A stretch of 64,000 nucleotides of DNA from positions 27,678,779-27,742,778 of the forward strand of contig CM042034.1 of assembly GCA_023525975.1 (NCBI GenBank). Reading direction: 5' to 3'. Origin of the DNA: Smallanthus sonchifolius (taxonomy: Eukaryota > Streptophyta > Magnoliopsida > Asterales > Asteraceae). Under the pieces are notes generated by a model, which saw only the letters and a list, made by a program, of their open reading frames with translations, had not been told where the DNA came from and ran no database searches. Position 1 is the first letter of the stretch, and the number at the start of each line of letters is the position of its first letter. The translations under genes and the position numbers were made by a program. Shown piece after piece: positions 23,793 through 36,494 of this stretch.

Positions 23793-25150
23793 TTAGCTAG
23801 TGGAGGCGACGGTATCAGTGAAGAGATGGGGGTACTTGAGCTTCATTTGGTCCTCTCGTTCCCAAGTAAACTCAGGACCACGTTTAGATTCCCAACGAAC
23901 TTTGACAATAGGAATACGGCTTCGCTTGAGCTGCTTGACTTCGCGATCCATGATTTCCACTGGTCTCTCAACGAAGTGCATCATTTCGTCAATGTGCACA
24001 TCGGCAAGGGGTATGTGAAGATTTTCATCATCAAGACATTTCTTCAGATTAGACACGTGAAAAGTAGGATGCACATTGCCAAGTGATGGAGGTAAGTCGA
24101 GTTTGTAAGCAACTTTCCCAATCCTTTCAAGGATCTTAAATGGACCCACATAGCGAGGTGCTAATTTGCCTTTCTTTCCAAAACGGATCACACCCTTCCA
24201 CGGAGACACCTTTAGAAGAACAAGGTCACCGACTTGGAATTCCAATGGTTTTCGTCTTTGGTCGGCATAACTCTTTTGCCGACTTCTCGCTACTCGAATG
24301 TTGTCACGGATTTGGATAATCTTGTCGGATGTTTCTTGAATGAGCTCGGGACCGGTGATTTATGTTTCACCAATCTCGTTCCAACAGATAGGAGAACGAC
24401 ACTTGCGACCATAGAGAGCTTCAAATGGAGCCATGTTGATACTCGTGTGATAGCTATTATTGTAAGAGAACTCGATTAGGGATAAATGTGAATCCCAATT
24501 GCCACCAAAATCAATTACACAAGCTCTAAGCATATCTTCAAGAGTTTGGATTGTTCGCTCGGTCTGACCATCAGTTTGGGGATGGTAGGCCGTGCTCAAA
24601 TCCAATCGTGTACCAAGAGCAGTTTGGAGAGATTGCCAAAAACGAGAGGTGAACTGAGCATCCCTATTGGAGATTATGTTTAAGGGATCACCGTGACGGC
24701 TCACAATTTCATCAATGTAAATTCGGGCTAGTTTCTCAACCCGATAGTCTTCACGGATAGGCAAGAAATGAGCAGATTTGGTGAGACGATCAATGATCAC
24801 CCAAATGCTATCATAACCACTTGAGGTGCGAGGGAGTTTGGTAATGAAGTTCATAGCTAAATTCTCCCATTTCCATACAGGAATTTCCGGTTGTTCGAGT
24901 AAGCCAGAAGGACGTTGATGTTCGGCTTTGACTTTGGAGCAAGTTAGACATTTGGCAACATAGAGAGCAATGTCTTTCTTCATTCCGGGCCACCAATATT
25001 ATTGGCGAAGATCTTGGTACATTTTATCCGCACCAGGATGAATAGAATAACGGGTCTTGTGAGCCTCGTTCATGAGAAATGCACGGAGATCATCTCGATC
25101 GGGAACCCAAATACGGTTCAAGTAATAAAGTAAGCCATTGGGTTTTGATT
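23793..25150 (-). pseudogene. Element B integrase and chromodomain, broken
   Basis: Read on the minus strand. The remnant of the zinc-binding domain (WWPGMKK, CLTCSKVK) precedes the core. Core motifs are MNFITKLPR, ISNRDAQF and QTDGQTERTIQ, then FEALYGRKCRSPICW. The C-terminal region (24245-23793) has FQVGDLVLLKVSPW, HVSNLKKCL and chromodomain-like RGPEFTWEREDQM with KYPHLF. Family members have Asp in MDF and SDRD; here both read Asn, so two of the three catalytic acids are gone. A stop (DLRQ*YWW) lies near 25002, and there is a further frame break at about 24300. It would insert DNA copies and direct them to chromatin if intact, but it is inactive. Confidence 0.92.
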
Positions 25151-25154
25151 CAAG

Positions 25155-26551
25155 CTAAAGTTCAACACCACACGACATTTCCTCGTACATGTTACCCTCG
25201 GTGACTGAGACGTGTTGAGCTTCTAATATGCGATTTTGAATGTCGGTTTGAATTCGGACACATTGAAGCATGACATGGTCCTTTCGACTCAAAGCGTCGG
25301 CTACAACATTCGTTTTGCCAGGATGGTAACGAATCTCGCAGTTATAGTCGTTAAGGAGTTCAACCCAACGTCGTTGCCTCATATTGAGTTCTTTTTGGTT
25401 GAAAATGTGTTGAAGACTTTTGTGGTCGGTGAACACCACACATTTTGTGCCATAGAGGTAATGTCTCCAAATATTCAATGCGAATATGACCGCACCCAAC
25501 TCTAGATCGTGCGTCGTATAATTCTTCTCGTGAATCTTAAGTTGCCTTGATGCATAAGCGATTACTTTGCCACGTTGCATGAGGACACAACCGAGACCTT
25601 GGTTGGAAGCATCACAGTAGACAACTAGATCATCATTCCTATCAGGGAGAGTCAAAATAGGAGCATTGCATAACTTTTGCTTGAGAGTTTGGAAAGCTTC
25701 TTCTTTTTTTGGTCCCCATTCATAAGTTTTACTCTTGTGGGTCAAAGCGGTAAGAGAGACAACAATCTTAGAGAAATTTGAGATGAACAACGATAATATC
25801 CCGCAAGACCAAGAAATGAACGAACTTCGGTGGGGGTCTTCGGGGCATTCCAATTTTTAACCGCTTAGATCTTAGCAGGGTCAACATGAATTCCCTTGTT
25901 GTTGACGATATGACCAAGAAATTGAACTTTCTTTAGCCAAAATTCACATTTGGAGAATTTGGCATATAGTTGTTCCTTCCTCAAGAGGTCCAAAACCAGT
26001 CTAAGGTGTTGCTCATGGTCGGCTTTAGTCTTGGAGTAGATTAAGATATCGCCAATGAAGACGATCACAAATTTATCAAGGTACGGTTTGCACACACGAT
26101 TCATGAGGTCCATGAAGACCGCGGGTGCATTGGTTAGTCCAAAAGGCATGAACATGAACTCGTAGTGACCATACCTTGTTTGGAAAGCAGTCTTTGGAAT
26201 ATCTTCCTCTTGTACACGCAGTTGGTGATAACCAGATCGAAGATCAATCTTCGAGAAGCAAGTAGAACCTTGAAGTTGATCAAAGAGATCATCAATTCTA
26301 GGCAACGGATAACGGTTCTTGATGGTAAGCTTGTTGAGTTCGCGGTAGTCAATACACATGCGGAATGATCCATCCTTCTTTTTGACGAATAAGACGGGTG
26401 CACCACACGGTGAATGACTTGGACGGATGAAGCCCTTGTCGGAGAGCTCTTGGAGTTGACTTGCAAGTTCTTGCATTTCAGAAGGTGCAAGACGGTAAGG
26501 AGCTCTAGCCACGGGGTTAGCTCCGGGTATAAGGTCAATGCGAAATTCCAA
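25155..26551 (-). pseudogene. Element B reverse transcriptase and RNase H, broken
   Basis: RT spans 26551-25865: FVKKKDGSFRMCIDYRELN, KNRYPLPRIDDLFDQLQG, KIDLRSGYHQLRV, then VFIGDILIYSK. The usual FIDD catalytic box here reads FIGD, which should abolish polymerisation. RNase H spans 25853-25155: VVYCDASNQGLGCVLMQ, IYAYASRQLK-like block, TTHDLELGAVIFAL, VFTDHKSLQHIF, ALSRK. The two are separated by a stop near 25865 and a frame change, and protease-RT continuity is broken at about 26580. Confidence 0.92.
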
Positions 26552-26581
26552 TTGTCGAACGGGTGGAAGACCGGATAGATC

Positions 26582-28323
26582 TTAGGGAAATACTTCGGGA
26601 AAATCCCGAATGATGGGAATGTCTTGGATACTCTTCTCCTTGACATCCTTTTGAACAACATGAGCTAAGAAGGCTACGTACTTCTTTCGTAAGTACTTTT
26701 GGGCGGTAGTACATGACATCAACTTGAGTCCTTTGCAAGGCTTTTCACTAAAGACTCTTAACGTTTCTCCCGACGGTAGAGGTATTCGGATGCACTTCAC
26801 GAAACAGATGACTTCGGCAAGATGATTTGATAGCCAATCTATGAATATGATGATACCAAAACTTCTTAGTGGCATTGGTACAAGGTTGATTGGAAATGCA
26901 TGGTCATTAATTTCTAAAGAGAAGTCGTGAATAACAGAGTCAATTGTAAGTGAGTCACCATTTTCTACTTCGACGATGAAGGTTTTCTCTAATTGGGATC
27001 GTGTCTTTGCAAGTAAGGGTTCAAAATTAAGTGACACAAAACTTTTATTGGCACCGGTATCAAATAAAATGGAGGCATATTGACTATTAACAAGGAACGT
27101 ACCGTTGACCACATCATTGTTGGCTTGAGCTTCATTGGCGTTTATGTTGAAAGCACGCCCACGAGCTCCGCCTTGTCTAGCATTGATTAACTTTGGGCAC
27201 TGATCACGGAAATGATTTGGGTTACCACATTCATAACAAGCACGCCCATTTGCAATAGCGGGAACACCTTGATTAGCCACTTGAGGGTTGGTTCGGTTTG
27301 GTGGGTTGACTTGGCCTGCAAGTGCTTTGGCTCTACAAACATTGACTGTATGGCCATATTTCCCACGGTGAGTGCAAAGGCGACATGGAATGTTTTGGAG
27401 ATGGTGATAGTTGCATGTGGCACAGAGTGGGTAGATCCCAACATATGGCTTTTTGGCTGGTGCTTGAACCATAGGAGTAACTTGGTTAACAGGGATAGCA
27501 GGAGTGACCATAGCATAGTTTCTAGCCTTCCTTTTCTTATTATTACGAGAGGGTTCAGTTGTGGCTTCTTTGATGTGTACAGGAGGAGTTGTGGTGTCGG
27601 GAACTTTCTTGGTGCCTTTTCTAGTCAGAGTTCCTGCTTTCACATGGTTGTCAGTTAATGTAGCAGATAAGCGGATAGCATCTTCAAGTGTTGCGGGATT
27701 TCTCCCTAGGACAGTATCTTGAATTTTCCTAGGTAATCCACCAATATACTTCTCAATGCAGCGGGATAAAGGTGTGACCATATGGGGCACAAGGAGACTC
27801 AACTCATGGAACCGAGTTGTATAAGCTAGACTTTCACCACCATCTTGGGCAAGATCTCAAAACTCGGCTTCCAGTTTCTTTACCTCATTTCAAGGACAAA
27901 ATTCTTCGGTCATTAGCCTTTTAACCTCACCCAAGGTAAGGTCATTGCTACTTCCACACCCCTAGTTCTCTTTTCCCCATTCCACCACGTGAGTGCCCGT
28001 TTTTGTAAGACACTTGTCGCATGACGAACACGAAGGTTATCGGGGCAGTCACTATTAAGAAAGGTATTCTCAATACTTTTGAACCATTGAAGAAGTCCCG
28101 TAGCTCCTTCGGTACCATAGAACTTAAGAGGATTACATGAGTTGAAATGCTTGAAGGTGCATTGTGGTGGGTTGGCACCACCACCCCCATTAGCTCCATG
28201 GTTACCATTGGCAGCCCCATTAGCTTGAGTGAGTTGATTCACAAGTTGTGCAAGGATGGTAGCAATATCGGTGTTGTTGTTGGTCACGGTAGCACGACGG
28301 GGAGGCATTCTACATAATTGCAC
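26582..28323 (-). pseudogene. Element B gag and protease, broken
   Basis: The capsid part starts at about 28308 (MPPRRATVTNN). Fold motifs FKHFNSCNPLKFYGTEGA, LLQWFKSIENTF and LTWWNGEKRTRG follow, then the frame is lost at about 27913. It resumes from 27802 with a retrotransposon gag C-terminal region (YIGGLPRKIQDTVLG), a zinc knuckle CYECGNPNHFRDQC and the aspartic protease motif ILFDTGANKSFVS. It stops at 26582. The frameshift and internal stops make it non-functional. Confidence 0.9.
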
Positions 28324-28499
28324 AACACAAGAAAAGATGTAAGAACTTATGAATGTTGTTTGGATTTAAAAGAATAAGATAGCAAATAAAATAGTTAATC
28401 ATACTTTGGATTGTACTCAAATAGTGATATAATCACTTGAATACTATGACACATTAAGGTTAATTAAACTCATATAATTTTCAAGGAGACATGCTTTAG

Positions 28500-28625
28500 C
28501 CTATAAGTAAACACTCATCCCGGGAATTCCCAGGAAAGCATACGGGTCCCTCGGTTGATTGGGATTTATGCGAAATGCTTTCCTAGACAGAAAACCCAGA
28601 ATACAGGTGTCACTCTTCCAGATTG
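28500..28625 (-). promoter_or_regulatory. Conserved leader hairpin of element B
   Basis: Between primer site and gag. The arms AGGAAAGCAT (28532-28541) and ATGCTTTCCT (28575-28584) are perfect inverted repeats around 33 nt that contain an inner stem TCCC/GGGA. The same block occurs in the leader of element C at 36070-36210, although the surrounding sequence has diverged. Position and conservation suggest an RNA packaging or dimerisation signal (inference). Confidence 0.55.
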
Positions 28626-29011
28626 CACGTGTCCTCAAATAATTAACAAAGTTTAAAAGCCTTAACGAGGAAATAAAGAAATTTTTATAGATTTAGATCC
28701 ATGAAGTTTCCACATGCTAAGAAGATGATGATAGAGAAGTAGATATGAATATTATGAGGTTTTAGGGTATAGGTAGGGATATTGTTTATTTAATTATTAT
28801 TTAAGTATATCTTAATAAGTCATGAATTTTTTTTAACAAATAAGGCATCAAAAACAAAATAATAACCAATCATAGTAAGCATGTAACACATAGCATGTAG
28901 CACATATCACATAATCATGAAGCATGGCATAAGTGGGTGTCCTAAAGTTATAGTCAAGGTCAAGGGTGTCTAATAACCTAGTTCCCTATAACCAAGGCTC
29001 TGATACCAATC
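28626..29011 (-). other. Element B leader and Met-tRNA primer site
   Basis: Untranslated leader without ORF. The primer site TGGTATCAGAGCC (minus strand, 29008-28996) starts 3 nt inside the LTR end and matches the 3' end of plant initiator Met-tRNA. Confidence 0.85.
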
Positions 29012-29442
29012 TGTCACACCCCAACCGACGGCGAAATCATCGGGGAGGGACATGTAGACTTTTCATGAGCACAAGGTTGACTAGATTGAAATATATTAAT
29101 CATTCAAATTCATTTCAAGTATTCAAGACAAAACCAAATCAAACCAAGTACATAAAATGAAATACATAATCCTTTATTAAAAATTATTTAGGTCCAAAAC
29201 TTATGTGTAGCAAGTCTTGATCAAAATCACACATTAGTACCTGAAACATGAATAAAATAAGGTCAACTAAAAAGTTGGTGAGCATACACAGGTTTGTACA
29301 TAGATAGCATATAGATTGTAATGAAAAATCCTTACATAACATGATAAAATAAGGCATTTACGGAGAGCAGCTATTGTGTAACCATGTACAATCAAACCTT
29401 TGTAACTAGCATGCAAAATTGTGTTGTCGGTAACAATCACCC

Positions 29443-32424
29443 TATCACACCCCAACCGACGACGGATTATACGTCGGGGCGAACGAAGTTGTTAAATAGC
29501 ACAAGGTTGACTATTAAAGTTTCAATATTTCATTAATGAATAATTTAAGATTCAATACATGGAAGAATAATACGAATACAACATTTAATTTAAGTAGTCT
29601 AGGTCCAAAGCATCCTATGTGATCACGAATAAGTCTCATGATGTAAACCTGAAACATGTGAAAGAATCTGTCAACTACAAAATAGTTGGTGAGATACAAA
29701 GGCTTTGACACAGTTTAACAAGTATTTGAAAAGTATTACAATTCACTATGATTTGTGCATTCTATAATGTAAGTATGAGAAAGCAAGCATGTTAGACATT
29801 GTGCACATCAACCCTCCAACCAAGTTTAGGCATAACCCGCAGGTTACCCTTATAAGTCTCAAGTTTAAAGTTTAATGTAGTAACAAACACCAAGGGCTCC
29901 CCCCCGAAGGGGTCAATCAATCAAGGTGGATTGGTCAAATACAATAGATCTATCATTGTTACTATCGGCTTGATCAAAGCTAATGAATGTGCTAGTTTTA
30001 AGTTTAATCTAAGCATACAAGTCTCAAGTTTAACATTAAGAATAAACACATAGTCATAGTTGTACAAGAATTGTATAAGTTTAAGAATTGTGAACATGTT
30101 TCACCCCAAAAGCATAAAAGGAAAAAGGGGCTAAGTATACTCACTTGGATGATGAATAGTATCCGACACGGATAAGTATTTGCAAGACTTGGAGGGAGAA
30201 TATCCTCACGATAAGCCTAAGTATGCAAGTCTAAAGATTTAAGTAAAAGTCTAAGACAAAAGATCTAGGATTTCAAGATTCGACTAGGGTTCCAAATGGG
30301 AGACGGGAATGATTTGCGTTTTGTAAAGTTTAAACGAAAGTTTCAAATGTGGTTTTGAATGTATAATGCCAAACTTGAATACCAAAGTTTAGTAAGTTTA
30401 TAGTTTAAAGTAATTATAAAAAGTCATTATAATTATCAACTGTACAAGTTATGTTATAATAATCAAAGATAGTTAAATGTAAGACTAAATAGTTGTTTAG
30501 CGATTAACAATAATTATTTAGCGTATGAATTAAGAATTAGGGTTTATAATAATCATTTAAAGGCTAAATAATTATCAAGGGTAATTAATAATTATTTAGA
30601 GAGTAATTGATTTCTAAACGTAATAATGATTATGATAATAATAATTATTTCAAGATAAAAATAATTATTAGGGATAAATAATTTTCATGTAAAGAGTATA
30701 TAATTGTTAAGGATAACGATTATTTACGAGAAGAATTATTTTATCCTAGCAACATAAATTGTTAACGATTTGTTAAAGAATTTAAGTATTAACATTTACT
30801 TTATAAATTAAAGTGAGATGTTTATAAGTTTAAATAATAGGTATTTATAAGCGTGTAAAACGTTTAGTTAAAATTTCTCATAAAGTTTATATTTTAAGTA
30901 TAAGTTTATAAATGATTAAGAAATAAATAAGGTATAGTTGTTTCCTTGTTTTAAATAAATAAATAAGTCTTGACTTAGGTTTTAACTAATTACAAAGTTT
31001 ATAGATTTTAACCTAAAGATTAGGATAAAAGAATTTCTTTAGAATATAAGTAATAAATCAAGTTTTCTCTTTTAAATAAATAGTTTCCTGGGAAATCATA
31101 AGTTTTATAAAAGTTTTTAAAATTGTTTCTATAGTTTTTAAACATTTAAAAACTATTTTTAAATGATAAGTTATTACAAGTTAAATTAAGCTTTATAAGA
31201 ATATTTCAGATTGTGAAAAATGTAAATAAAAATCGTTTTTAGGTTTATATAAGTTTAACATAATTTATAAAAATTATTAAAAGTTTAAAAACTGTTTTTA
31301 AAAGGCTGAAACAAATAAAATGGGCAAAACCGGTCCCCCAGGATTCGAACTCGGGTCACTGACCGGTCGAATCATGCACACACACACTAACCATCCCGAC
31401 TACGGGCTAGTTAGTGTATACCATGAAACGGAAATCCCTTAAACGAGGACTCAAATCGGCCCCCAAATTGACATGAGCCCTAGAACCAAGAATCGTCAAA
31501 TAAGCATCGAATTACCCTATGTTTATGAAATTAAACAGAGGGCTTTTGATCCTCATACGAAAACGATCAAGATGAATTCAAAGATTACCTGATTCGGTGA
31601 CGTTTTGAGTGAGAACGGGTTCCGACTTGGAGTCGGCTGTCGCAACTTCAAATGGCCAAATACGAGTTCGATTCGGATGATTTGTGAGTTAGGATAGTTG
31701 TGGTGTGATGTTACTAAGATTTCTAATCGGTATTTATAGCCAAATTTCATGATTTAAGGCTGGATTAGGTGGGAAGATTGGTTTAAAGTCGGTTCAAGCG
31801 TCTGTTAAAGGTGAAATCGAGTATTGGAGTGTCTCGGGTTACGGTCGCATGCACGAGGCGAGACTCGAGGAGCATTCAATTCGACCGGAACACGCGTTTT
31901 CGATTTTTCGAGCTCAAAAACGGCTCCAGTGGGATTCGATCTTAGGATCTGTTTCCAAACTGGAAGTTTGGGTTAATTACAGATTCAGTCCCTGTAGTTC
32001 CGAAGTTTTGTTATTTTATGTTAAAATTTGATTTTAAGTTTAAAATGGGTTTTCAAATTGACAGTTTTGGTCCCTGAAATTTATAAAACAATAATATGTT
32101 TTATTAAAACTACATAAGTTTTATAGGATTTTATTATTTTATAATTTTTATAAAATAATTAATAAGATTTAGAGCTTACAAGTTTAAGTATTAAAAATAA
32201 GTTTATAAATTATTTTATTTATATAATTATAAACTTATAAAGTTTTCAAACATTTTTATTTATAAGATACATATATATATTTGTCTTATATATATATATA
32301 TACCAAGTATAATTGTTTTTTTTTACTAATAAAAATGTATTTTTTTAATAAGTTTCTAAGATTCGAATGCTCAATACGTGCACGGTTTTAGGAAAAATAC
32401 ATCGGGAAAATCCTGGATATTACA
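29443..32424 (-). mobile_element. Element C, left LTR (3' LTR)
   Basis: See element C. It contains a tRNA-like block at 31330-31416 and long AT-rich tracts at 30400-31320 and 32040-32350. No ORF is credible: those at 29514-29711 and 31553-31750 are chance frames also seen or nearly seen in the other LTR. Confidence 0.92.
31330..31416 (-). promoter_or_regulatory. tRNA-like sequence in LTR C (left copy)
   Basis: On the minus strand CGGGATGGTTAGTGTG resembles an A box and GAGTTCGAATCCTGG carries a near-perfect B box, followed by T-rich sequence (TTTT within 10 bp). It starts about 1.0 kb from the LTR start. It is not a cloverleaf, so not a tRNA gene. Confidence 0.55.
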
Positions 32425-33109
32425 GTCTCCCCTACTTTAGAAAATTTCGTCCCGAAATTAAAGTAGAAGGGTCTAGTTCAGGATTTAAGTTTATAGTACG
32501 TACGAGATGATGAGAGAAAATCCTTTACGTTCCCAAGTAAAACCCTGGGTTATGTTTAGAATCTTAAATTGGATTGTAATGATAGGGATAAGATTACGCT
32601 CGAGTTTCTAAGTTTTCGAAGTATTTTGGTTGCCAAGAGTTTCCTTAAGAAGCATATAGTTTCATTGAAATATATGAAGGTTTGTTTTCAAAAGCATTGG
32701 AGAGGACGACTGTTGAATTTCTATCCAAGATTTAAAGTGAGATGTATCACTCAGGATGGATTCGATGATAGTTCAAGGATTTGAGTTTGTAGACTAATAC
32801 GTCTAAGGATTTTCTACGGTACCTAAGTTCCGTGGCTCCCTTTTACGATAAGTCTTAGATCGTAGCACACGACAGAGTTTACTATGTCTTTCCATACGCT
32901 AATTTTCGTACTTACGTGTGCACCCGCAAGCATTTAAATCGTCGCATAGTCCGCATAGGTCCTTCCGTTTGTGTGTGGATCAAGAAAGAGTATAAGAATT
33001 TGTTTAACACACGACTAAAGTTTCCACATAGGAGTGTGATCATTGATTAACGAGTCCCTCACAGAGAAGCGTCATTCAATGAGTAAAGAAAAGAATGTGA
33101 CAAGACTTA

Positions 33110-33800
33110 GAGTTTCAAAGTTTCCTCGTGATTGATTAAGAATACTTCAATCATTGAGTAGTTTAAAGTCTTTACACTTTCCTCGGGTTTGATCAAGAAT
33201 ACATCAAACCTTGAGTAGTTTAAAAGTCTTATACGTTCATCATGTTTGAATAAGCATACGTCAAACATGGAATAGTTTAAAGCCTTATACGTCCATCGTG
33301 TTTGAGCAAGCATACGTCAAACATGGAGTAGCTTAAAGTCTCATACGTTCATCATGTTTGAACAAGAATACATCAAACATGGGGTAGTTTAAAGTCTCAT
33401 ACGTTCATCATGTTTGAACAAGAATACGTCAAACATGGAGTAGTTTAAAGTCTCATACGTTCATCATGTTTGAACAAGAATACGTCAAACATAGAATAGT
33501 TTAAATTGTGTTTGAACAAGAATATGTCAAACATCGGATAGTTTAAATTATGTTTGAACAAGAATATGTCAAACATCGAATAGTTTAAATTGTGTTTGAA
33601 CAAGAATATGTCAAACATCGGATAGTTTAAATTGTGTTTGAACAAGAATATGTCAAACATCGGCTAGTTTAAATTGTGTTTGAACAAGAATACGTCAATC
33701 ATAAAATAGTTTAAATTGTGTTTGATCAAGAATACGTCAAACATAGGATAGTTTAAATTGTGTTTGAACAAGAATACGTCAAACATAGAATAACCTTAAA
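33110..33800 (-). repeat. Tandem array of 57- and 42-bp units in element C
   Basis: Units share TGTTTGAACAAGAATAYGTC and AAACATNGRATAGTTTAAA. On the left they are about 57 bp, and from about 33500 rightwards 42 bp, lacking the 15-bp piece AGTCTCATACGTTCA. Both lengths are multiples of three, so minus-strand frames read repeated MFDVFLFKHDE or MFDIFLFKHNLNY, but without start context or conserved extension. Confidence 0.85.
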
Positions 33801-36069
33801 GTCTCTTAGTTTAGCTTCAGTGTATAGAAGTATACGATTACGTTTTGAATATAAAGTGGTTATCTAAATACTCTAGTGTTTAAGAGAGGTGTGGGACAGC
33901 GTTTGGAACAGGATTAGCCGTTATAAGCTTTCTCACAAAAGATTCGAGTTGTCCAGAAGATTAGTGGATCCCGATGTTTGGTTTAGATAGGAGTCAGGGG
34001 ATGTACTCTGCTAAAGAGAGTAATGTCCTCCTTCCTGCTAGTGTCTAGTATCAAGAGTGAAGTTTTCTCGTATATATGGAATGTACGTTTATCAAGTCTC
34101 ATAGGGTTTGGTTAAGATGGACACACAAAGTTTTCAAGACTAAGAATCCAAGTATACGTTTGAAAATAGGATAAGTCAGTTGAGTTTCAAGTTTCAGTAT
34201 TAAGCTTTACATGATCCTTTATTGATCATGTTTAGTTTTAAGAACACGGTATTGAGTATTTGTACAAGTTTTACATGACTCAAAAGTCTCTGACCTCATA
34301 GTTGCGTATACGAAGTTTAATGTTTTAGCAATGTGTATTTAAGCTTTTAGTCCCCGTTGTGATTTTTAGTAAGTCTTTTACGTGACAAGAGTTGAATGAG
34401 GAAAGTCTCCAAGCATAGGGTGACGGGAAAAGTTTCGATAAGGTTTATGATAGTGTGTTTACAAATGATTTATCTTGATTCATAACAGAAAGTATAGTTT
34501 TTTTTTGTATAGAATGTAATTAAGATGTTCAAAAATGACGAGTTAGGCATCGATAAGTAGTACGAGTAAGATTTATAAAAGATAGGTGTGATTGTCAAGC
34601 GAAAAGTTGGTCAAGTTTACAAGTGTTAAGTCTATACAAGAAGCAAGGGTCATGGTTGTTTGAGGTAATGATTCGTAAGTCGGGTTGTTTTTGAAAATGT
34701 GCTTACGAATTAGAAGATTTGTTCAAGATTTATTCCTCAGGTACACGTGTCACTTAGGATTTTTATAGTTTAATGCAACGTTGTTAATTATTTCAAGTAC
34801 TAACGTAAGTTGTTTTTGACGAAAGTGTTTGGGTAGGTGTGTTAAGTTTACAATGATGAAAGGAAAGTTAAACTAGTAAATGATGACAAGATGAAATTTC
34901 AAAATGGTTTCCATTAAGATGTTTCAAAATTGGGACTTCTAGCCCTTACATAATACAATTTAAATGGAAAATTAAAGTGTGTAAGTAAGTTGATTAAATA
35001 TGTTCAAAAGGTTTTTATTCATAATACTGAGTCATCACAGTACTATTAAAATGGTTTTTGGCTTGACGTTGATGGGCTGACGAAGAGAATTCCCGGAAGA
35101 AGGGGTGGGTCACAAGGACTCACTTATATACCCTATTTCCATAGCCAGAATTTCCTCGTGAGTCTACAACTTTTTAGTTATTGTCACCGATATTTGGTTT
35201 TATGGTACTATGTCGAGGTTCCTTGTGGGTTTAGGGTCTTAGACGTGGAGCTTGTTTATCCTATAGTAGGCTTCTTCCCTTGCGGGAAAATGATCAGGTT
35301 ACTGATCCCTTTGTTAATGTACTTTAGGTTTAGAAGACGTTAAGTTTTGTTTACAAGAAACGGTGATGTGTAAGTTTTAAGGATGTAATTAAAGTTTTGA
35401 GATATATAAATGTGTAACAAAGTTTGAGTAGATCATCAAATGAAGTTTTGAGTGTTAAATGAAAACACAAGAGTTTCTCCTTAGGTGTCAAGTTTACAAA
35501 GTAATGAAGTTTGTAAAAGGACTTGTAAGGTAATACATGGTTTTAAATGTGCTGGTATTACAAGGATCATGAAGTTTAAGGACGTATGAAAGTTTTGAGA
35601 TGTATAAAAGTGTAACGAAAGTTTTGAGTTAGTTATCAAATGAAACTTGGTTAAGTGTCAAGGGGGTAAGGTAAGAATACAAGGGTTACATCTTAGGTGT
35701 CATATTTATAAAATAATGAAGCTTTATAGGAGAATTTGTAGAGTAATACATAGTTTTAAGGGTTGTATTACAACGATCACGAAGTTTATTGGGTAGTATC
35801 TATAAATATAAGTTTATGTATGTAGTTTTTAAGTATAACCTCGTAAGAATTTCTCCTTGAAGGTAACTCCTTCAGGTCATGACGAGTAAGCATGCTGTCA
35901 TGTGACAAGACGGGACTTAAGAATCATAGAATAAAGGTTACAGAGGGAAGTCTTTGAATCATGAATTTATGAAGTGTATAGTATTTGAGATAGTACTCAT
36001 TTAGTGCATATCACTAAGTAAGTATTTTGACATATCAAGAGAGATCTAATCTCACAAACGTTTAGAGAA

Positions 36070-36210
36070 GTCATGCATTCCTATAAGTGGATACTCATCC
36101 CAAGAATTCCCAGGAAAGCATACGGGTCCAACGGTTGATTTGGATTTATACGAAATGCTTTCCTTGACAGAATTTCCCAGAATACAGGTATCCACCCTTC
36201 CGGTCCGCAC
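36070..36210 (-). promoter_or_regulatory. Conserved leader hairpin of element C
   Basis: AGGAAAGCAT (36112-36121) and ATGCTTTCCT (36155-36164) enclose 33 nt with inner stem TCCA/TGGA, where element B has TCCC/GGGA. The pair change C:G to A:T preserves the stem. The flanking AATTCCCAGG and CCCAGAATACAGG blocks are also shared. Confidence 0.6.
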
Positions 36211-36494
36211 AAGTTCTCACACATTATCTAGAACTTAAATATTCTTTACGAGAGTTTAGTGGTGGATTAGACTTAAAGCCTAAGAACGTGTCCTCGATGT
36301 GGTAGACTCTTGCAGCACGTAGGTAAGTAGAATCGTAGAATCTCCAAGCGTTCACGTATAAGAATTAAGAATAGAATGAGGAGAAAGTCCCTAGTAAAGG
36401 GAATGAGATAACTCATGTTTGGGTCTCCTAAGTTATAGTCTAGGTCATGTGTCTAATAACCTAATTCCCTATAACCAAGGCTCTAAGACCAATC

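Larger units (their letters stand above)
32425..36494 (-). other. Element C internal region, non-coding
   Basis: No retroviral motif was found. It holds the polypurine tract at 32425-32460 with the shared TTTCGTCCCGAAATT block, a tandem repeat array (33110-33800), then unique AT-rich sequence, and near the primer site the conserved leader hairpin (36070-36210). Short frames such as 35158-35343 show no family features. Confidence 0.7.

Noticed and set aside
23751..24086. Plus-strand ORFs over element B and copia F coding regions
   Set aside because: Antisense shadows of conserved integrase, RT and RNase H frames.
33110..33800. CRISPR-like regular repeats
   Set aside because: Units are contiguous tandem repeats without unique spacers, inside a plant LTR element.
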